The notes under the pieces were generated by a model that ran no database searches, was not told the origin of the DNA, and saw nothing but the letters and a program-made list of their open reading frames with translations. Made by a program: the position numbers and the translations under genes. From assembly GCA_024364805.1 (NCBI GenBank), contig CM044501.1, positions 63,182,162 through 63,208,466 on the forward strand: a stretch of DNA of 26,305 nt, written 5' to 3'. This stretch comes from Euprymna scolopes. Lineage: Eukaryota > Mollusca > Cephalopoda > Sepiida > Sepiolidae. The first letter of the stretch is position 1; every line of letters begins with the position of its first letter. Below, in pieces: positions 10,850 through 20,196 of the stretch.

Positions 10850-11830
10850 GTCATCGAGCTGTCCACTTGACCAATACTGATTTCGCTGATGCCACTGCAC
10901 TAATTAGCCAGTCTATTCTACAATCTCTTCAGCAAGACTAATTGTATTGGATTTTACCCCAATGAGACTAAAACTGAATATATGGACAAATACTCTCTCT
11001 TCCAACTCAGTTAACCAGTCCCTTACAAATGCAGTCTATTCTACAATCTCTTGAGCAAGCCTTTAACTTTGTGTTGGCTTGTACTTCAATGAATCAAAAC
11101 TGAATCTATGAACAAATATTCTTCTTTCAACTCGGAAACATTGAATCAAACGCCACTAAAAACAGGTTAATGGTTGTAAGTACTGAGAAGCCTTCATCAG
11201 TTCCTTATTCAAAGGAAATGACTGTTTGCTTCTAATGATGTGAGCAAAAAATGGATATCGTATCTCAGCAAAAACATCGAATTGAACATTTTTAAATCTA
11301 TAATACAGCCCATCTTCCTCTATGGTTGAGAAACATGGACACTTTCCAAAAAACTGGAAACAACTGAATGGTACATATACCCGCCTTCTTATAAGAGTCC
11401 AAAATACCTCATGGAAGATCCATCCAACCAAACAACAAATCTATGTTATATAGATTATTCCTTCCTTACTTCTGTTGAACCTACTATCCACTCCAGAAGT
11501 AGAATGCTCACATAGCCAGATGTCATTGCAAGGGATTCCAATGTTGAGGGGACTTGGAAGCAGACATGTGAGACTGTGATATCTGGTGTGAGCGTGTGAA
11601 CTTCATCTCGACTACAGTCGAAAGATGATGAGGCTTTGTTGAGGATATTTACATTAAGGTTTTACACGATTGCAATAAGCAGATAGATTCAACTTTGCTG
11701 TGATGTGACAGGGGCTGGAGTTTGGTAGACAGTGTAAGACTCGAGTTAGTGACTCTTATGGACCGTCCAAGAGAGAGAAACCAGCCAAGCGCCAATGCCA
11801 AATTGATGGTTGAATATAGTGAAATTTGTG
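10850..11830 (+). mobile_element. Decayed LINE: C-terminal reverse transcriptase region
   Basis: Two recognisable blocks lie in order on the plus strand. At 10867-10911 the frame reads LTNTDFADATALISQ, the RT catalytic motif with FADD changed to FADA. At 11364-11451 it reads LNGTYTRLLIRVQNTSWKIH followed by PTKQQIYVI and a stop, the conserved post-RT segment of endonuclease-reverse-transcriptase LINEs. Between them, another frame gives the KxxxxxILLYGxETWT-type segment as PIFLYG, stop, ETWTLSKKLE (about 11306-11365), so a frameshift and a nonsense codon separate it from the third block. A 123 bp duplication lies inside the RT part. The 5' end with the endonuclease is absent. The element is antisense to NKAIN. 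The right boundary is uncertain. Confidence 0.75.
10909..11154 (+). repeat. 123 bp tandem duplication inside the LINE
   Basis: CAGTCTATTCTACAATCTCT occurs at 10909 and at 11032. Similarity continues (CTTCAGCAAG against CTTGAGCAAG, ACTGAATATATGGACAAATA against ACTGAATCTATGAACAAATA). The duplicated piece codes for the RT segment just after the FADD box, and 123 is a multiple of three. Confidence 0.8.
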
Positions 11831-11894
11831 CTCATTTTTGCATTAAATGAAATAGTTATCCCTCTTAATCCGTAACTCTGAATAGAATTGATAC

Positions 11895-11995
11895 TACAAT
11901 ACTTAGTTTACTGCACTTCATCATAACAAAAAGTCATACAAAATTTCAGTCAGATTGGCCCAGTAGTTTAAGAAAATTTTCAATTTAAATACTAA
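11895..11995 (+). repeat. LINE-type 3' tail motif
   Basis: AAATTTCAGTCAGATTGGCC followed by CAGTAGTTTAAGAAAATTTT resembles AAATTTCAAAAAATTGGCCC and AGCTGTTTTGG near 25178-25205 in the element at 24641-25262. It may belong to the LINE just upstream or be a separate insertion. Confidence 0.45.
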
Positions 11996-12159
11996 TCCCT
12001 AATAATCCTTAACTGTGGCAAAAGACTACCATGATATTAAAAAAAAAACAAAAAAACAAAAAAATCCTTGAATTGGAGTTTCACTACCGGATGTAGTTTA
12101 AGGTCATATCAAGCTGGAGAAGATAGTTTAGGTACTTGGTATGGGTTGGGAAGGTAGGC

Positions 12160-12161
<2 letters not shown>

Positions 12162-12206
<45 letters not shown>
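12162..12206. repeat. (GA)n microsatellite
   Basis: About 45 bp of GA dinucleotides. The Arg-Glu-rich frame across it is an artefact. Confidence 0.95.
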
Positions 12207-12208
<2 letters not shown>

Positions 12209-12653
12209 AAAAAGAAAGGTACAGAAGACTTGCGAAAGATGGATGCATTCAAAGTGGACATGTTGCCAAGGGTCATGCCAGAGTTAAAACCATAAATGTC
12301 AATAATGTTAATATTGACATGACTTTTGAAAGCTCAGGCTGACAAGTTGTATTTCTAATTCGTTTAACATTTAATGTGACAAAAAGTGTTCTAAATATAA
12401 AAACAAATAATTGGTCAAGTTATGTTTAATGAATAGTCAAGTGGAGGAAAGAGCATCTTAAAGCATCCGACCAAGGAAACAGACTTAGAGGATTTTTGTA
12501 AAAGAAGAAATGTCAACAAATAAATATGGTTGAAGGTTTAAGAAAAAAAAGAAAAAAAAAAAAAAAAAATCCACAGCCAACATCTAGCTATCACGGCCTC
12601 TCATATCTATCATCATTATACTAAATGCAAGTCAATCAAATTTTTTTTTTTAC
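12207..12653. other. No recognised feature
   Basis: AT-rich sequence with an A run at about 12543-12569. No exon or repeat family was recognised. Confidence 0.5.
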
Positions 12654-12887
12654 TGTTGTGGTCCCTTAAGAGGCCGGAAGAAAGACAACTTAGTAATTAG
12701 TGAAAACAAAATATATTGAACAGAAAAGCATATACAACAAATGAGAGGTGTGGGTATACGTCAGTCCGACTGCTAAAAGGGCAAAACTCTAGCATAACCG
12801 TAAGCTTATGCTGAGGGACATATTCTCCTGGTCTTTATAATAAGTGGAAGAGTTCATTATGATCCGTAGGGTGGACACACCATAACA
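12654..12887 (-). mobile_element. Solo LTR (retrotransposon fossil)
   Basis: A 234 bp block runs from TGTTGTGGTCCC to ACACACCATAACA, so its ends are TG and CA with short imperfect inverted termini (TGTTGTGG and CCATAACA). The flanking pentamers are TTTAC and TTTCC, a near-match to a 5 bp target-site duplication. On the minus strand it reads TTATTATAAAGACC, a TATA-like element, suggesting that orientation. It is unrelated in sequence to the LTRs at 2065 and 5445. No internal region is attached, as expected after recombination between LTRs. Family not assigned. Confidence 0.55.
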
Positions 12888-13007
12888 TTTCCCTATATAT
12901 TTTTTTCCTTTTGTTTGTTTTTTAAACTTTATTTCATATCAAACAAGATGCTGAAACATAAGGGGCGATTATGACTAAGGATCAGATTTCTAGTGTGCAT
13001 TCCAAGT

Positions 13008-13090
13008 TAGGAGTTTACACAGCAAAATTTTTGTTCACATTACATTCAAATTTATGCATGTTGAGATAGTTGAGAAAACGAAAGGAATTC
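13008..13090 (+). repeat. Dispersed repeat, copy 2 of 2
   Basis: Matches 10605-10690, sharing TTGTTCACATTACATTCAAA and similar flanks, 2.4 kb away in the same orientation. Confidence 0.7.
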
Positions 13091-13568
13091 CAAAAACAAG
13101 CAATTTGAGAATTTAAAAAAAAAAACCCATCTCCGTATTAACTTTAGGGTATGATGAGAAATGATGTGCCAACCTTGTTTCGCTGAAAACAATCAAGAAA
13201 CCTTACACAAATAACATGTATCGCATTAAAATATGGAAAAACCTGAAAAAGAATGTTGAAACAGAAGAATTAGCTAATTGCAACCATCTTCCTTCTTAAG
13301 AGAAAATGGAATCCACTGATCTAAATGAATTAATTGCGAAAGTCGTGTCCTATGTCAAATAATACAAGCGTACATAAGAAAACACTATCTTTCATGTATA
13401 CTGCCTATGTATATATAATCAGTTATAAAGTTAACTAATTTGCATCTTGGTTCTGAAAAAGGGTATTTATTAATTATCAATTTTTTTTCTTTTAAATTCA
13501 ATGATTATTTTGATTTCAATAATTTTAAGGTCTTAAATGTTTGAGATGAGGATTAATTATTCATATTA
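13091..13568. other. No recognised feature
   Basis: AT-rich; nothing supportable seen on either strand. Confidence 0.5.
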
Positions 13569-13844
13569 CAGTCAAATCTTGCTATTATGGCATCCGTCGA
13601 GACTGAGAAAAAGTAGCATAGCAATGAAAGTAACGAGGATTTTTAAAACGGACTTATTTTCCAAATAAAAACACTAAATATGGACTAAATATGAAAAATG
13701 AATAAAAAATAAAATGAAAAAATTGAATTCGAAAACACAACACACAAAATAGTGACATAGTAGCAAGATTATGGGGTGGCATAATAAATGTATTTTTGTA
13801 TTGAATTTTATCGTGACCAACTGTATAGAACTGAGATTTGACTG
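13569..13844. mobile_element. pogo-like MITE (Tc1/mariner superfamily)
   Basis: A 276 bp element ends in CAGTCAAATCTT and GAGATTTGACTG, an inverted repeat matching at 11 of 12 bases, and is flanked on both sides by TA (13567-13568 and 13845-13846), the target-site duplication of this superfamily. Just inside the left end, TTGCTATTATGGC and GTAGCATAGCAA form an imperfect subterminal hairpin, a pattern known from pogo/Tigger-type MITEs. No transposase reading frame is present, so it is non-autonomous. Confidence 0.75.
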
Positions 13845-13881
13845 TATTTGAATTCTTCAAACTACTCGACTTTTTTTGCAC

Positions 13882-14020
13882 GTTTCGGTCAATGAAAGAT
13901 TCCCAAGTTCGACAAGATAAACCTGAAGGGGTCAGAGGTTACATTAACCGAAACGTTGTACAAATAACACTTAAAATGAGAATAGTAGTCCAAAGAATCC
14001 AAATAGTTTTGTTTTGCAAT
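13882..14020 (+). mobile_element. SINE 3' domain fragment, with an inverted scrap at its left
   Basis: 13898-14020 carries AGATTCCCAAGTTCGACAAG, ACCTGAAGG, ACATTAACCGAAACGTTGTA, CAAATAACACTTAAAATGAG and CCAAAGAATCCAAATAG, the same 3' domain as the copies at 8447, 22341 and 25560. Immediately left, 13882-13895 (CGTTTCGGTCAATG) is a short piece of the same domain in inverse orientation. Confidence 0.75.
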
Positions 14021-14036
14021 ATTATTTATCTTTTGC

Positions 14037-14380
14037 CTACATGGCACAATCACATTGGCACACCGATTCTTGTCAGATCACCAAAGTTAAGCAATGTTGA
14101 GCCTGGCCCATACCAGATGGGTGACCATTTGGGAAGTCAAGGTGCTGTATGTACCGCGAGGTAAAATACCAGGTTGGGAAACTGGTGTGGTCTATCCTTC
14201 TCTCGAGGGTAGATGGGCCTCTCTTAAGCCATGGTAGGCAACCCATCTAGTGATGGCGTCACGATAAAAAATACCCTTGATAGCCCTGGTGAAGCATCAA
14301 GTATTCAGCTATGGACAAGATTTGAATTACACTACAAACTTGTGTAGCGAGTTCAATCTTGGCTGCGGCCTCATGTTATA
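14037..14380 (+). mobile_element. 5S rRNA-derived SINE with target-site duplication
   Basis: The head (about 14045-14156) aligns with 5S rRNA: AAAGTTAAGCAATGTTGAGC is the box A region and GGGTGACCATTTGGGAAGTC plus AAGGTGCTGTATGT is the box C region, the internal RNA polymerase III promoter. The body has no 5S similarity and extends to about 14380. The 11-mer TTATCTTTTGC occurs at 14026-14036 and again at 14381-14391, an exact target-site duplication that fixes both ends and gives a length near 344 bp. The core GTTAAGCAATGTTGA looks like CpG decay of the invertebrate 5S GTTAAGCAACGTCGA. It landed right at the end of the SINE fragment at 13898-14020. Confidence 0.85.
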
Positions 14381-14400
14381 TTATCTTTTGCTTATGGTGG

Positions 14401-15640
14401 AAGATGAGACAAAGTAGGAAAGTGGGATTATTAGTGCATAAGGCACATCTGATGGAGTGTAAATAAAATAGTTTTTTTTTTAATTCTTGTCTCTTCCTTT
14501 TTAAAGTTTAATATTAATAGTTTTCGGTAAAATAATCTTCCTGGTAAACATTTTGTTGAATATTTTTCTGTTGAGGCAGAAGTCTTTTTTTCAAGAAAAT
14601 ATATAATAATCAATAGGATTGATTCTATAATAATACATATGCAATGTGCATAAATTAAAATATCATCTTTAAGCGTATTGTGTGACCGGGTAGCACCGGA
14701 CTGCCAGTTAATTTTGGTATAAAGTCGCTATCCTGGATTCATCATTTATTGTTTCTGACTCGGAAGATCAATTTGTACTTGAAACTGAAAGAATGTTAAC
14801 CAGATATTGTCAGGTGAGAAAAAAAGTTTTCATCCAGTTAATGGCATCGTTTGTATAAAATTTCGACTAGGCACATCAGTCCAAACTGGAAAAATATCGA
14901 CATTTATGAGAAAAATGTGTCAGAAATGGCTGGATAACCAATGCATTCTTCACTAATCTTGGACTTTTTCTATTAGATGTAAGAAAACTGTTAAATGGGA
15001 CGAATTTTAAAGTATGGGGTTGAGTGTGATTTTTTGTTGGAAAGCTTAGAACGAGAACAAATGGTGGAAGATAATATCGAATACATGAGGATTTGTTGCA
15101 AGTTGAGAGAAGAAAGGAAACAAGACTTTCACGTGTTATATCGACAAGAGGACGGTTTCGCACTGCCAGTTTTTTTTTATATAAATGCATAAGATAAAGT
15201 TCTAACTGCATCAGCACAGATTGACAAAAATCCAACAAAGTTTAGTAATATTGTGAGATACTGCTGTGCTGACCTGGACCAGCTGTAATGATGCTGTGAC
15301 CGTGAAAACATACCTGAACCAAGAGGCATCATCTGGTTAAGGTAATGTTGCTGTATAAACAAACAATTGTATAAATATTTTTTATGGACACAATAAAAAC
15401 ATCTGTTTATTTTTCTTTAGTCTGAAAGGTTATTTTATTCTGCATATTGAGGCGCTATTCAACAGCAAGATAAACAAATTTACTGTGTAAAAAAAATAAT
15501 AAATCTGTAAACGGTCTAAACCCACAAGAAACTATATAGTCAAAGCATTTTCATGAAATAATTTAATCCTGAAAAAATCTGGTCATATTAATGTGATATT
15601 ACTGACGTTCCACCTCATAAGTGTTAGGAACTAAAAAAGA
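14401..15640. other. Mostly unassigned; two weak exon-like stretches
   Basis: No repeat family was recognised. On the plus strand, 14725-14813 is open and ends in a perfect CAG|GTGAGA donor, but it has no convincing acceptor. On the minus strand, 15314-15350 is a possible microexon, given separately. A 65-codon plus frame at 14995-15192 is not recognised as any protein. Confidence 0.4.
15314..15350 (-). other. Possible 37 bp microexon
   Basis: On the minus strand TTGTTTATACAG precedes and GGTTCAG|GTATGT ends a 37 bp stretch whose open frame reads QHYLNQMMPLGS. Both splice sites fit consensus well, and the strand is that of NKAIN, 6 kb upstream of its exon. The length is not a multiple of three, so it could only join as a 5' non-coding or frame-changing exon. 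Sites of this quality also arise by chance. Confidence 0.2.
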
Positions 15641-16905
15641 AAAAATATGTAAGAATAGAAGAAAAAGAGGGAACAATAGAAGAAAAAAGAAAAAAAAGAA
15701 AGAAAAAAAGAAAAAGAAAAAAAAGAAAAAGAAAAAAAAGAAAAAGAAAAAAAAGAAAAAGAAAAAGAAAAAGAAAAAAAGAAAAAGAAAAGGAAAAAAG
15801 AAAAGGAAAAAGAAAAGGAAAAAAGAAAAGGAAAGGAAAAAAGGAAAGGAAAAAAGGAAAGGAAAAAAGGAAAGGAAAAAAGAAAAGGAAAGGAAAAAAG
15901 AAAAGGAAAGGAAAAAAGAAAAGGAAAGGAAAGGAAAAAAGAAAAGGAAAGGAAAGGAAAAAAGAAAAGGAAAAAAAAGAAAAGGAAAAAAAGAAAAGAA
16001 AAAAAGAAAAGGAAAAAAAGAAAAGGAAAAAAAGAAAAGGAAAAAAAGAAGGAAAAAAGGAAAAAAGAAAAGGAGGAAAAAAAGGAGGAAAAAAAGGAGG
16101 AAAGGAAGAAAAAAGGAGGAAAAAGAAAAGGAGGAAAAAGAAAAGGAGGAAAAAGAAAAGGAGGAAAAAGAAAGAGAAAAAAGAGAAGAAAGAAAAAGAG
16201 AAAGAAAGAGAAGAAAGAAAAAGAGAAAAGAAAAAAAGAAAAAGAGAAAAAAAGAAAAAAGAGAAAAAAAGAGAAAAAAGAAAAAGAGAAAAAAAGAGAA
16301 GAAAGAGAAGAAAGACAAAAAAGAAAAGACAAAAAAAGAAAAAGAGAAAAAAAGAAAAAGAGAAAAAAAGAAAAAGAGAAAAAAAGAAAAAGAGAAAAAA
16401 AGAGAAAAAAAGAAAGAGAAAAAAGAAAAAGAGAAAAGAAAAAGAGAAAGAGGAAAAAAGAAAAAGAGAAAAAGAGGAAAAAAGAAAGAGAAAAAGAGGA
16501 AAAAAGAAAAAGAGAAAAAAAGGAAAAAAGAAAAAGAGGAAAAAAGGAAAAAAGAAAAAGAGGAAAAAAGAAAAAGAGGAAAATAGAACGAGGAGAATAG
16601 AACGAGGAGAATAGAACGAGGAGAATAGAACGAGGAGAATAGAACGAGGAGAATAGAAAGAAAATAAAAATAGAAAGAAAATAAAATAGAAAGAAAATAA
16701 AATAGAAAGAAAATAAAAATAGAAAGAAAATAAAAATAGAAAGAAAATAAAAATAGAAGAAAGAAAATAAAAATAGAAGAAAATAAAAATAGAAGAAAAT
16801 AAAAATAGAAGAAAAAAGGAAAAATGGAAGAAAAAAAAGGAAAAAAATAGAAGAAAAAAAAGGAAAAAATAGAAGAAAAAGAGGAAAAAAATAGAAGAAA
16901 AAAGA
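15640..16905 (+). repeat. Giant purine tract, (GAAA)-like, about 1.27 kb
   Basis: 15678-16315 contains only A and G (638 bp), and 16331-16583 is again pure purine (253 bp); only two C residues lie between. The makeup drifts along the tract: AAAAAG and AAAAGG units at the left, GGAGGAAAAA near 16070-16160, AAAGAGA units from 16160, then TAG-containing units from 16584. Very long Lys/Glu/Arg frames on the plus strand and Phe/Ser frames on the minus strand are artefacts of this composition. On the NKAIN sense strand it is a C/T tract. Confidence 0.97.
16577..16660 (+). repeat. 14 bp minisatellite inside the purine tract
   Basis: Six consecutive units of AGGAGAATAGAACG; the first has A for G at position 5 and the last ends AAAG. 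The middle four are identical. To its right, 16661-16812 is a looser array of AATAGAAAGAAAATAAA-type units of 14-16 bp, followed by GGAAAAAATAGAAGAAAAA-type units to 16900. Confidence 0.95.
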
Positions 16906-16935
16906 GGGACTAAGTTTAGCAGCAGAACAAAGTAT
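16906..16935 (+). repeat. 3'-end scrap of dispersed family D at the edge of the purine tract
   Basis: GGGACTAAGTTTAGCAGCAG and AACAAAGTAT match AACTAAGTGTAGCATCAGAACAAATACTAC at 10168-10197. No earlier part of family D precedes it; the purine tract does. Confidence 0.5.
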
Positions 16936-17604
16936 AAGAAGTTGTTCATCAAGGCACACAAAAGGATCTAATTTATGTTAATCAAAGTGTGACAGTAAAC
17001 AGTAACAAAAACGGAAGAAAAAACATTAGTCAATATATTTTTGAGTTTTAGGAGAGGCAATGAGATTTAAAACAGTTTATGGACAGTTTTAAGTTTGCGA
17101 CAGTTGAGGATAGTTTCCAGTTTTATACAGTGGAATGCAGGTTGTGACTTGGACCAGATCCAGAGAACTTTAGGAAACTGAGATGAGCTGATGACGAAGA
17201 TGCAGACGTTAGCGTTCATGGAGTCGATGGTGTCACATACACACAACAAATGATATTTGCAGAAAGTGTTGGATTTTGCGTTTTTTTGTGTTTGTTTTAT
17301 TTTTTTATGATTGTGAACCAATGTGCGCCCTCTCAGAAATCACCAATGTGAGAGACGATGGTATAGACAGAAGAGAGAATGAAGGAGAAGAATACCATGG
17401 AAACAGCGTTGGGTTGTGGGGTAGCACGTGGTAGTGTCAAACACTGATGAATCAGATTTCAGGAACCAATGGTGTTGTAGCTTGCTATTAAATAACTGGA
17501 GTGAAAGTAAATTTGTTTGAATCAGCAAGGTAAAACTTTAGTGACCGGCTTGATTTCATTGAGGCATTATTGTGAGGGGAACCACGTGAAGTTTGCCTAT
17601 ATTC
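16936..17604. other. Unassigned
   Basis: Two minus-strand open stretches (17067-17321 and 17340-17528) were read and are not recognised. Nothing else is supportable. Confidence 0.45.
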
Positions 17605-17820
17605 CCAAGTGAAAGGGGTCAAGGACCCCAGAAAATAAGCAAAATGATGGAGATGATTTCAAGTCTATATTGTTTTCTTTTTTTTTTTTTTCAGTATGCC
17701 TGCCCGCACTGTAAACAAATGGATAATCAACCTCAGTGGTTTGGTATTTTGTCACAGGATTGATTTTTAATATAGGGAAAGATATATTTTGAGAAAAAGG
17801 GGGGGGGGTACTAAGTATTT
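17605..17820 (+). repeat. Dispersed repeat family F, copy 1
   Basis: GACCCCAGAAAATAAGCAAA near 17623 matches GACCCCAGAAAAATAAGCGA near 19618. Both copies end with a motif like ATTGATTTTTAATATAGGGA near 17759, close to the CGATTTTTAATGTGGG block of family D, so families D and F may share a 3' part. The copy ends in a run of ten G near 17800. Confidence 0.6.
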
Positions 17821-17829
17821 ATATTATTG

Positions 17830-17925
17830 TATAGCATAATCCCGCTACATCACTAAAGTTAAGCAATGTTGAACCTGATCAGTACTAAATGGGTGACCAT
17901 TTGGGTTTTCCAGATGCTGTATGTG
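17830..17925 (+). mobile_element. Second 5S rRNA-derived SINE head
   Basis: AAAGTTAAGCAATGTTGAAC (box A) and ATGGGTGACCATTTGGGTTT followed by GATGCTGTATGTG (box C) match 5S rRNA and share the derived GTTAAGCAATGTTGA core with the copy at 14037. AGTACTAAATGGG keeps the intermediate element. The sequence after 17925 does not match the body of the first copy. No target-site duplication was found. Confidence 0.75.
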
Positions 17926-18640
17926 CTCTCCGCTTATCTAGGCATTGTTTCCAGTCGACCTGGACTTTTCATTGCCACCGGACCTAAACAGTGCCAATTC
18001 AAGAGAGGTGTGGTTGGAGATTGTGCAACCCTTACCTCACAATTACACCTGCTTTAAGAGTCATTGATTTTCGTTTTTTGCAAGTTCGTAATCATTATCC
18101 ACTTAACTAGCATTACCTCCGAACGACTAATTCACTTTTTTTTTTCTTTTTTAGCTTGAAACGTCAGTGGTTGGCTAATAAAACAAATCATACCTAACAC
18201 TGCTAAATTTATTATCCTGACAAATATTTACTCGCAGACATTCCCAGGTTTGCACCAATTCCAAAGAAAGTATCTTACGCCTTTGATGACTATACAAAAC
18301 ACACACGTTCTAATGTGAAACCATTCACCATTATATTTCTTACATTTATATTTCTAGACAATCAGAGATTTCTTCTTCTGAATTTCTCATTAAAAGTCCA
18401 AGAATCTTCAGTAAATGATTTTAAATGTTGGGCTATTGTTAAATAATGGAGACCAAACATATGCCGGAATAAACAAGAATGAGAATTGAAGTAACAAAAT
18501 GTCCCAGATGATGCAAAATTTCCTAAAAAGAGCAAGTGGATAAAACAATACCAGATTCTGATCTATGACATAGAAATATCAATGATAAAGAATGGAATAA
18601 TAAGGTGAAATTGTAGTAAAAACAAATGCATTTGAGTTCT
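17926..18640. other. Unassigned; possibly SINE body in the first 135 bp
   Basis: 17926-18060 may be the body of the 5S-headed element, but it differs from that at 14157-14380. The rest is AT-rich with no recognised feature. Confidence 0.4.
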
Positions 18641-18737
18641 GAGAGAGAAAGAGAGAGAGTCCACCTGATGACAGCCGCATGTTGTCTGCATTTCTGTCAT
18701 TGTCATCAAGTAGTTACCCCATCTCTCTCTCTCTCTG
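18641..18737. repeat. Large imperfect hairpin with (GA)n and (CT)n arms
   Basis: The left arm GAGAGAGAAAGAGAGAGAGT then CCACCTGATGACAG (18641-18674) faces TCTGTCATTGTCATCAAGTA (18693-18712) and ATCTCTCTCTCTCTCTG (18721-18737). CTGATGACAG pairs with CTGTCATTGTCATCAAG, and the GA block with the CT block. The central loop is about 20 bases. Confidence 0.8.
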
Positions 18738-19609
18738 CTTCAATTACATATCCAAGGACCAAATAAATGGCATTGTTTTGTCATTTATTTGATAAACACA
18801 GCCTATTTCCGACGAGTGTTGATGTCGTTTAAAAAGAATAGACTTGCATGCATAAAATACACAGTTGACCTTTATACATACATTGTAAGAGACATGCTCG
18901 TTACCCACCAGAAAAAAATTAGATGTTCTTTTTGTCAGAATAGAGTTTCTTTTATATAAAAAAAAGTACGTTTTAGAAAGGATAAGATCAGCTTGATGCA
19001 GCTTCTTTTTGTCAGCCAGACATTTAAATATTAATTCGATCATCTTTTTATATAATAAATATACTTTCAGAACATAACCTGCTGCAAACTCAAAGCTAAT
19101 TGACCATCTACAAATTGAACATCATTACTTCATCGAATTATTCTGTGGCTCAAAATAAAAATCTTGGATCAATTCAAGACAGAATCCGTGCTACCTACTT
19201 CTGAACAACTCTGACAGTGGAGAAGGGGGCTACTAAATCCATCAGAAACAATGGTTTCAACAGTGCATTGAGAGCCTTGCACTTGCAAATACATTGGACT
19301 TAAAAGAAGCATATATTTCCTCTTGTGTTTTTACAGCATTTCATTCATCGTTGTGTCATTTTATGCCCAAGTTGTTCATGCCTTTTCATTGTATACAATC
19401 GATTTGTGGATTAATTTGGAGAGAATCTTATAACATACAGGTCTTCAGTCTGCAACGATGCTTGGCATGTCCTGAAGAACTGCATTCAGTTTAAATGAAC
19501 ACAGGCATTACACTCCACCTTTCACATGCATACTTAACGTTAATATTTTCTATTTTCATTTTTTACATTAATTCAGACAGATTTTTGTACACATTTCTTA
19601 GATCAAATA
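18738..19609. other. No recognised feature
   Basis: A 99-codon minus frame (18744-19043) and a 66-codon plus frame (19294-19494) were read and match nothing I know. No repeat was recognised. Confidence 0.45.
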
Positions 19610-19795
19610 GGAGTTAAGGACCCCAGAAAAATAAGCGAAATGAAAGAGACAACTTTGGATCTACACTGGTTAAATTTTTACACATGTGACCAAAAACAAA
19701 CCGATAATAAACTCGAGTTGTTTGGGTTTTTTCATAGCAAGGCTGATTTTTTTATATAAGGAAAAATTGACTTTTTTCTGAGGTCATCGAAACTT
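19610..19795 (+). repeat. Dispersed repeat family F, copy 2
   Basis: Matches 17605-17780: GACCCCAGAAAAATAAGCGA at the left and CTGATTTTTTTATATAAGGA at the right, with similar spacing. Confidence 0.55.
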
Positions 19796-19884
19796 AATTG
19801 ATTCCATTTATTTAATACAAACACCTCAAATTTTCTTAGTTCTGCAGACACACAATAAAATTAGAACTAAAATGTCTGCAAATG

Positions 19885-20196
19885 ATAGATCCTATTTAAC
19901 CTATATATAGGATCCTAAAAGATATTACCACTTGGTGTCAGAATGAATCTGGGAGTAATGGAACCAGGAGTTGCTCCATACTCCTTAAAACTTCCCAATC
20001 TGGTGTTTACCACAAGCTGTAGTTTTATATCATATCAAAAACAGATTCTATTTAACCAATAGTCAAATACCTGATAGATATAACCACTTCAAGTTAGAAT
20101 AGATCTGAGAGTAATGACAACCGATAGGTGACTCTACACTCAACTCCCACACTAGAGCCTCACATGTAGTTAACTGGGTTGTCTCTTAAATAACCA
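19885..20196 (+). repeat. 156 bp tandem pair, diverged
   Basis: CTATTTAACC at 19892 recurs at 20048, and GATATTACCACTT at 19921 recurs as GATATAACCACTT at 20077, both 156 bp apart. ATCTGGGAGTAATG and ATCTGAGAGTAATG keep the same spacing. The two units fill the stretch back to back. Confidence 0.75.

Noticed and set aside
12136-12342. Plus frame with a long Arg-Glu stretch
   Set aside because: It comes from the (GA)n microsatellite; the flanks show no protein family.
14045-14156. A functional 5S rRNA gene
   Set aside because: Too diverged, CpG-decayed, lacks a T-run terminator and is joined to a SINE body flanked by a target-site duplication.
14725-14813. Plus-strand exon candidate ending in CAG|GTGAGA
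   Set aside because: The donor is perfect and the peptide (SDSEDQFVLETERMLTRYCQ) looks plausible, but no polypyrimidine acceptor precedes it.
15599-16961. Very long open frames (up to 445 codons) on both strands
   Set aside because: They are low-complexity products of the purine tract (Lys/Glu/Arg one way, Phe/Ser/Leu the other) with no domain.
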